This document shows positions 58,301 through 64,000 of a stretch of DNA of 64,000 nucleotides, in pieces. The position numbers and the translations under genes were made by a program. The notes beneath the pieces were generated by a model, which worked only from the letters and a program-made list of their open reading frames with translations, did no database searches and was not told the origin of the DNA. The stretch is taken from contig JASANG010002773.1 of assembly GCA_030248215.1 (NCBI GenBank), positions 1-64,000 on the forward strand. The letters are read 5' to 3'. Position 1 is the stretch's first letter. Each line of letters opens with the position of its first letter. This DNA is from Enoplolaimus lenunculus (Eukaryota > Nematoda > Enoplea > Enoplida > Thoracostomopsidae).

Positions 58301-61300
58301 ATTCGAAATATTGTCCCTCAATATCATATGACATGTGTGAATAAAGCTACATTATCTGACTTTTCATTTTACATTATTAGTCCGCACAAATATATAAATT
58401 GTCCGGCATAATATCATGTGATATTCCGTAGAATTTCGCAATATCATATGATATTCGCATAAATGTCCCGTGGAAGCATGTGATGTATGGCTGTTTGTAT
58501 ACGACGATTACAAGACAAAAGGAATTTGTAAGCCAATGTCATATGACATTCACATTGTGTCTACACAACCGTTATTCAGATCACATCATTTTATGTTAAT
58601 GTCGAGTCAACATGGACAAATAGACTAAACTAATTCAGAAAAACTAACGGTAACATCAACACTTCAACTTCATTTTGTGCGAAACTGTAAAAGAATTGTT
58701 ATGACGCTTAGTGTTGTTTGTATCACCACAACATCATAGGTTGCAGATACTACTTACTATCTTACATATATAATTGCCAAATAGTGAGATACATCTTACA
58801 AAGTAAACTAACTAGAAAATAGAATATTGACAACTTTTAAATTTCAGTTGTTCTTCAAAGTTAATTTTTTTGCTGTCGCTCGAAATTTCACATTTGCTAT
58901 TTGTGTTTCTTTTATAACTTTCAATTGATAAACAAAGACAACAAATAACTTACAGCAATTTGAAAATTCGTTTAAAGCGTCGCCAATTTTCAACGAATAA
59001 CCATCGGTTTCATCGCTAATGCTGAACGAATCGTGCATAACTTGCATAGTAATGCCTTGACGTGTACTGAGTTCGATTAAAAGTTCAAATTTTTCACGAT
59101 AATCTGTTAATTCATGCACAAACTGGTTGCCTGCAATAACATTTTTAAGACAGTTACTATTTTGTTTCAGTCAGTTTTTACGACCATTCAACAGTCGGCC
59201 AATGTTACTTTAAGGGGCGTAATAGTAGATTAAGCGTATTCCTAAGCCTAAGCCTAAGCCTAAGTCTAAGCAAAAAAATGTAATCTAGAATCTAAACCTA
59301 CTTTTTTATGGACCCACCAGAAGCCTGGACGCCCCTTAAAGTTACATGGACCCAACAGTCTATCATTCTTGCTATACGACTAGGCAATTGGTTACATTAT
59401 GTTAAAACAAGAGTTTACCGTATGGATACATTTCGAGCAAAGAAAAGGTATTTATGTATACATTTGTATATGTAAATATGATAGCGCCTGTGTTGCATGC
59501 AAAGGAATTAGGGCGGATATATCACCCCCAGAAATTTCTGGGAACGTTTGAAAAAAGGACACTTTCACAGGCTGTGGAATGAATAACTTGCAGAGGTCAA
59601 TGCATTTTCTTCCCCGTTATGCAACCTCACAAAAAAACTAAAGGTGAGCTGCAGGTCTATGTAGTACGTACGTAGTAAGCATGTGAGACATGTTTGTTCG
59701 TTATGTGGATATGCAATATAATGTAGTGCGCTATATGTAAACATGGTTATCTACTCCAGAAATGCAATCTTGGCTGCACTTCTGCATAGCGTGCGTTGCA
59801 TTTTGAGAGGGGGCTGGGTGTCTAGACTCCCCAATCGGCCCATGTTTCTTTTTAAGGAGCGCCCAAGTTTCTGGTGGGTCTATAACTAAGTAGGTTTAGA
59901 TTCAATGTTACATCTTTTTGCTTAGGCTTAGGCTTAGGCTTAGAAATTCATTTTTGCAACGCTTAGGTTTTGGCTTAGGCTTAGGAATACGCTTAATCCA
60001 CTGTTACGCCCCGTAAAGTAACATTGGTTCCCCAATCCATAAACAATGACAAGTTTTGCGTTCGTTGCAAACATATATAATACTGACACTGAAACAATGT
60101 CGAGTTTCTCGCTCGCTTCGCTTGCAAGGTTTTCTTTACGGCTTCAAGCGCAGATATATGCGGTCTATTCATCGAAACACTATTTCGAACTCAGATAACC
60201 ATAAATTTTTTGTCGGAATACAATAATTAAAAAATTGTCTTGGGCTTTCGGCTAGTAACATTTTAAGACTCACCATATAATATAACTGCTGGTTGCGTAG
60301 ACTCTTCTCAATTGAAAATCTTGACTTAGTGAGTATTAGTGTAATGTAGCGACACAAAAAAGTGCATAATATTGCAGTTGGTATAAAGTGTTTCACTGAT
60401 ATCGTAGCAAAACATAGTTTTAGTGTACTATGGTTCATGACAGAGATTACATAATGAAGCGTCATACCAGCCCAAAATTCTCCGTTTACATTCCCAAATC
60501 CACGCTTGTATTCTTCCCAGCTTCGCCAAAACTTTTCTTGCTTCTGTTGAATAAATCCATTTTTGTAGACTATTAAGTGTCGTTGCTGTATCACCTGGAA
60601 TAATTTATTGTCTACCGTCGCTGTTTGCTTGAACTTCGATAGAAAATAAACAATTAGGTTGACATGTATTTTACGTTATTAGCGCCGTTCACAATGACGG
60701 TTTTTTAAAATTTTAAACGAACGTGGCTATACGTATGCTTTCGTGAAATCTTAGAATCTAAACTCGTAGCATATTTTAAGAAGCTTTGCGTTCGTTGAAC
60801 CTAGTCAAAACATTAGGCTCAAAAGAGTGACTAGTCCAGGGGTGTACTCAGGATTTTAGTTCCTAGGGCGGTCTTATGAATATTAAAATATTTGCATAGA
60901 AGGGTAGCAAGTGAGGAAAGATGTAATCCTGAAAAAGTGCTTCTTTCTCGCTTCAACAAAAAAGCACACAGCTTAAAGTGGTGAGTGAAATCGACTCTGT
61001 CGAAATCGGTTGTACGGGACTGCACCATCTAACTCAAGTTCGACTTCGCACGAGTCAATTTCGACTCACTGAGTCGCACAAATTGACTATGGCGGAGTCG
61101 AATTTGACTAAGTTTGTGTAGTCCAGTAGTGCATATTTCGGAGACACTTAATTTTATTAACCATTTTTTACAGTACAGGAAGAGGTATTTCTTCCTATCT
61201 TCTCCCTTGTATACGCTTCTGAACTAGCCACCTTTGTCACACCCCCTAATGTTATACACAGTTTTTGTTTCTAAGTGAATTTTGACGTGCCAGAACATTG

Positions 61301-61794
61301 CTTATAAAAATTTTAAAATCAATCTTTAAACGCAAGTTTGCGAACAGACGATTTCACAGTATACATTGAGCAGCAAACAATGCAGTATTGCTAACCCGAA
61401 AATTAACAATTTTTGGGACAATCTATTAATGGATCATATCGTGTACATGTCTAAAGACCCGTAGCCAGTTCACCTTTCTAAAGTGGGGCGAAAAAATTTC
61501 AACAGGGGCAACCAACGGTTTCGTTTACTTACAAGCAAGGTTGAAAAAATTTCCACGGGGGACCAAAATCTATCCGGGGGGAGATTGAGCACCCCTGCCC
61601 CTCCTTGGCTGTGGGCTCGATTGTTTGAATAAATGTTACCGTCCAACCGCCGGATAAAGTGTTGAAATCACAGAGCACAGTTTTGACACATTGTTTATTG
61701 TTATTACAATTTGGCCGCATGATTTCAAAAATATTATTTGTCAAGTCGGCTTTAGATTTTTTCATTTGAATTGCAGCACAGTTGCTAACAGGAG
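55161..61794 (-). CDS. Fibrinogen-related domain (FReD) protein, five exons, N-terminus not found
   Basis: Exons 61794-61640, 60594-60468, 59130-58954, 56799-56681 and 55343-55161 join in phase into about 252 residues covering a complete fibrinogen C-terminal domain. The order is SNC start, VLCDF and GGWT, VIQQR, RSWEEYKRGFGNVNGEFWAG, NQFVHELTDYREKFELLIEL, SFSISDETDGYSLKIG, FSTWDRKQDRR, GWWFQPN|C, NLN, DGIIW and TSMKIRP. In this family the domain forms secreted lectins (ficolin, tachylectin, angiopoietin kin). The Cys pair around WW is split over exons 4 and 5. The calcium-site text DRDND reads DRKQD here, so calcium binding may be altered. The first exon enters with a split codon, so at least one upstream exon, probably with the signal peptide, is missing or outside. 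Confidence 0.9.
55843..56050. mobile_element. MITE family B, shortened copy in FReD intron 4
   Basis: TA-flanked, left end CTGTAGTGTCCCGAATAAAA and right end TTATTCGGGTCAGTACAG. Keeps the left third of the full element and lacks most of the right part. Confidence 0.82.
56535..56640. repeat. Family Q fragment
   Basis: AATAACGGAAACC, ACGGAAACGGAAGTGGACAC and GTTACACTCC blocks match 23160-23425. Confidence 0.5.
56681..56799 (-). CDS. FReD gene exon 4
   Basis: Acceptor AATTTCAG, two bases of a Ser codon, then 39 codons to a GTTAGT donor. Encodes AANGFPFSTWDRKQDRR, VYC and GWWFQPN, corresponding to the HNGxxFSTxDRDND...NCA...GGWWY part of the family. Confidence 0.88.
57179..57654. mobile_element. 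MITE family B, long copy in FReD intron 3
   Basis: Ends CTGGTGTGACCCGAATAAGA and TCTTATTCGGGTCACTACAG inside TA. Near the right end a 33-bp piece (about 57577-57642) is duplicated in tandem. Confidence 0.85.
57953..58156. mobile_element. MITE family B, right-half copy
   Basis: Begins in the internal block GCAATGCAAGGATATACTTA and ends TTATTCGGGTCAATACTG plus TA. The left part is missing. Confidence 0.75.
58286..58553. repeat. Cluster of five CATATG-centred palindromes
   Basis: Sites at about 58289, 58320, 58411, 58440 and 58536 are variants of AATRTCAYRTGAYATT; the one at 58440 is AATATCATATGATATT, a perfect palindrome. Spacing is irregular (30-95 bp). Flanks share TTGTCC and ACATTTTGTC words with 43100-43400. 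Confidence 0.8.
58954..59130 (-). CDS. FReD gene exon 3
   Basis: Acceptor GTTATTGCAG, then the rest of a Gly codon and 58 codons to the consensus donor T|GTAAGT. Encodes NQFVHELTDYREKFELLIEL and SFSISDETDGYSLKIG, the GNxxIHxLT...ELxIxL...YxSFxIxDExxxYxLxI part of the domain. Confidence 0.9.
59200..59349. mobile_element. MITE family D2, compact copy in FReD intron 2
   Basis: Inverted ends CCAATGTTACTTTAAGGGGC and GCCCCTTAAAGTTACATGG with a CCTAAG run at 59243-59270. Confidence 0.85.
59839..60026. mobile_element. MITE family D2, reverse copy in FReD intron 2
   Basis: Ends CCATGTTTCTTTTTAAGGAG and CGCCCCGTAAAGTAACATTGG, with TTAGGCTTAGGCTTAGGC at 59925-59942 and a second run at 59970-59985. 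Confidence 0.85.
60468..60594 (-). CDS. FReD gene exon 2
   Basis: Acceptor TTATTCCAG, 42 codons and one base to donor G|GTATGA. Encodes VIQQR, KFWRSWEEYKRGFGNVNGEF and WA, the most diagnostic block of the family. Confidence 0.92.
60976..61174. mobile_element. MITE family C, diverged copy in FReD intron 1
   Basis: Shares GTGGTGAGTGAAATCGACTC, GGCGGAGTCGAATTTGACT, TTTGTGTAGTCC and CCATTTTTTACAGTA with 49050-49257. Confidence 0.78.
61640..61794 (-). CDS. FReD gene exon 1 of those found
   Basis: Acceptor CAATTTCAG, two bases then 51 codons to donor ACG|GTAACA. Encodes SNCAAIQMKKSKADL, FEIMRPNC, VLCDFNTLSGGWT. The Cys in SNC and in VLCDF are the usual first disulphide pair. Two extra Cys (PNC, KQC) lie between them. 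Confidence 0.88.
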
Positions 61795-64000
61795 CTGAAA
61801 TTGATAAAACAGTATTAATACGGTTCTACGTATGGTATTGTTTTACAGTGTGCATATGGCGTGGACGTGGTCAAAGCAACAATTCCGCTTTGGAATAATG
61901 CAATTCGAAATTGTACTGAATAAAAGGCTTGGCCTACTTACACATGAGGTGTTTTCCGTTAGCGCACCCAGCCTTTGCCCAAAAATTATTTGATTTCAAA
62001 AATTCTTAATATATTTGAATTTTTTTTGTGACCTTGCATGATCATTTCACACCCAACTGTGAATTTTTGAAAAATTAGAATTTTAAGGCTCCAAAGTCAC
62101 CCAACGGAAACGAAAAAATATTTTGTCAAAAGTTTCAATTTTTAAAAATTCAAATTTGGGTATGAAATGATCAGTGGAGGTCATGACAAGCTTAAATATG
62201 CAAAATTTTTGCGAAATCGGATCGTTTTTCGGCAACAGCCAGCTGGGGCAGATAAGGAAAAGACACTACTACCTGACGCGTGACTGAGTTCACGACCAAA
62301 ACGCGATGATATGCTTGAAAAACTTCGGGCATATACAAGGGCCATTGTTACTTTTAGAACCGTAATTTTAGACTAAGCTTATACCTAAGAATATGCCTAA
62401 GCGAAAACAATCTAAAATCTAATCCACGCTCGTGGATGAGTGAACGAAAATGTTCATCAGCAAGGCTGATTTCTTAAACGTTTCGGTTTTAATTTTTGAA
62501 ATAATTCTTGGGAAATTGCTCAGCAAATAAATTTGATTTGGTCTATTTGAATTATGGCCAACTATACTGCTAACTCTGAAGACAATTCATATCAAATCAA
62601 ATGTATCACAGCTTAATACGAACCTTTTGCAGGTTACGAATACTTTATAAAGTATTTTATTAACCAGAAATCTCGGTGAAAACCGTTAAGTTCACATGCC
62701 ATGTTTGCGTACCAGTGTAAAACTTAAAACAACCAAAGAACAAAACTGCACGCGTTGGAATTTCAAAGGTTTCACGAACATAAAAATGTGCCACCAGCAA
62801 TTTTTGTGAGATTTAAACCTGAGAATTTGTCGGCTTTTTTGTATTAAATGTTGGGACAGGCGTTATGGTTTCTTTCATAATTAGCACTGCATATGATGGG
62901 TGTTAATCTATTTAGAATTCCACAGTAAGGCAGGTTATGAAAAAAGGCTAAATTATTAAGACTACCTTTATGCGAACTAACTTTTGTTTGGTAAGGCTTT
63001 TCGTTGAGAATCGTTTCCATTGAACCAACCTAAGAAATCAAACGACGTTTACACACGGGTTTAATTACATTCTCCTCACCATTTCTGAAAGATTGCGATG
63101 TTCTTTTTTTCTGCAATCAGGTTTGCAAGCAATGTGAAATGAAATAAGGACGCAGTGCAAAGTTGAAAAACAAAAAAAACTGAAAAGTGACAAACATAAG
63201 ACTGCAAAATTTTTGTAAATTAAAAATTCGAGATTGTGCGCAAGTTTCAGTGTTTAAACTATGAAATTAGCGCACATCGTTCTGCAGCGCAGTTTTGTTT
63301 TGCAAACCAATTTGTAGGCACACTTTTAATATAACGCCAGAAGGCCGTTTCTCGACTGAAACACTTTTAAATCAAATATAATTTGGGAACTAAAAACATT
63401 ACCTCGTGCAAAATCAAACACAGGGTCGCGGATACAAAGGCTACACTCAAAATAATATTTCTGATATTTAAGAAAAAATTTCTTACATTTAAGAAATATA
63501 ATTAGCAAGGCGCACTAGAAAAGTATTTCTGTTATAACAGAAATGTTTTCAAAAACGCTTTGAAATAAAGTTTGAAAATAAACGTTTTCTAGTTATTTTT
63601 AGAAAAATTGTCTTAAATATCAGAAAAACGTTTCAGATTTGCCACAGAAAATACTTTTATGAATAAGTTCAGAAATACTTTTTTATGTGTAACCCGGCGT
63701 TTTTAGAAATCGCTATGATGGGCGTTGCCAAAATATTAAGTTGAGATGTGCATCTACGGATTGGTCGTACGTGTATACATAACTGCATTAGACATATGGT
63801 GAAGGAATGAACCTTGTCGCAGCTGCATTTTTTTACTTTATATATATAAAAATTGCTTGAGATACCCTGTTGGATACAACTCTACCACCCTGCTCACAGT
63901 TGTTAGTGCCCGTGTCATTTACAAGGTGTGGGCTTAGCTTAGGGTGGTTGTGGTACAATATCAATTCTGTAGCGAATAAACTTGTCTAGTTGTGTAAACT
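61795..64000. other. Upstream flank of the FReD exons
   Basis: No N-terminal or signal-peptide exon was identified. 61945-62260 is a family G foldback: its left half (TCAAAAATTCTTAATATATT, CATTTCACACCC) is mirrored by AAATTTGGGTATGAAATG and AAGCTTAAATATGC on the right. 62340-62425 is a decayed D2 remnant. A 48-bp exon-like piece at 62982-63029 (minus) is too short to call. Confidence 0.5.
63442..63691. mobile_element. TA-flanked MITE family T, copy 2
   Basis: Near-identical in block order to 19979-20227, same orientation, including the 20-bp palindrome at 63525-63544. Confidence 0.85.

Noticed and set aside
62982-63029. 48-bp exon-like piece on the minus strand, considered as the missing upstream FReD exon
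   Set aside because: Good splice motifs, but too short, open in more than one frame, and it does not resemble a signal peptide.
63402-63441. Possible 38-bp minus-strand exon ending at a GTAATG donor
   Set aside because: Starts at the edge of MITE T and is too short to judge.

Overview
The window looks like an intron-rich, AT-rich invertebrate animal genome. Two multi-exon genes can be reconstructed from splice signals and protein families, a rhodopsin-like GPCR and a fibrinogen-domain lectin. They sit in a sea of short non-autonomous DNA transposons, tRNA-derived elements and tandem repeats. Splice acceptors are strong T-rich tracts ending in CAG or TAG. The phylum cannot be fixed from the sequence. 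Interstitial TTAGGC-type hexamers, which match the telomere repeat of nematodes, occur repeatedly, but always inside mobile elements, so they are weak taxonomic evidence.

Layout. 1-13 kb: no recognisable gene; dispersed repeats, a tRNA-derived SINE, a GC-rich foldback and several MITE families. 13.4-20.8 kb: a three-exon minus-strand GPCR gene encoding about 724 residues. Its 4 kb first intron holds a 29-unit, 72-bp minisatellite and two decayed copies of the start of exon 2. 21-42 kb: mostly MITEs and unique AT-rich DNA, with a few isolated exon-like segments (22102-22201 minus, 25774-25887 minus, 33444-33542 plus), a 209-bp tandem triplication and a long-TIR element. 42.6-44.7 kb: a broken LTR element with a NADAR-like protein segment between its terminal repeats. 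45-54 kb: MITEs, a tandem-repeat element with short terminal inverted repeats, and weak exon candidates. 54.3 kb: a short plus-strand segment resembling the middle of a fibrinogen domain. 55.2-61.8 kb: five minus-strand exons that join in phase into a complete fibrinogen-related domain of about 252 residues. Its N-terminal exon was not found.

The GPCR and the fibrinogen-domain gene are about 34 kb apart and there is no sign that they work together. The most distinctive features are the exon-duplication relics plus minisatellite in the GPCR intron, the TTAA-bounded elements with a tRNA-like core, the TTAGGC arrays carried by two MITE families, clusters of a near-perfect CATATG-centred palindrome, and the NADAR-like segment inside an LTR element. 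All exon boundaries are read by eye from splice motifs and reading phase. Family assignments rest on recognised motifs, with no database search.
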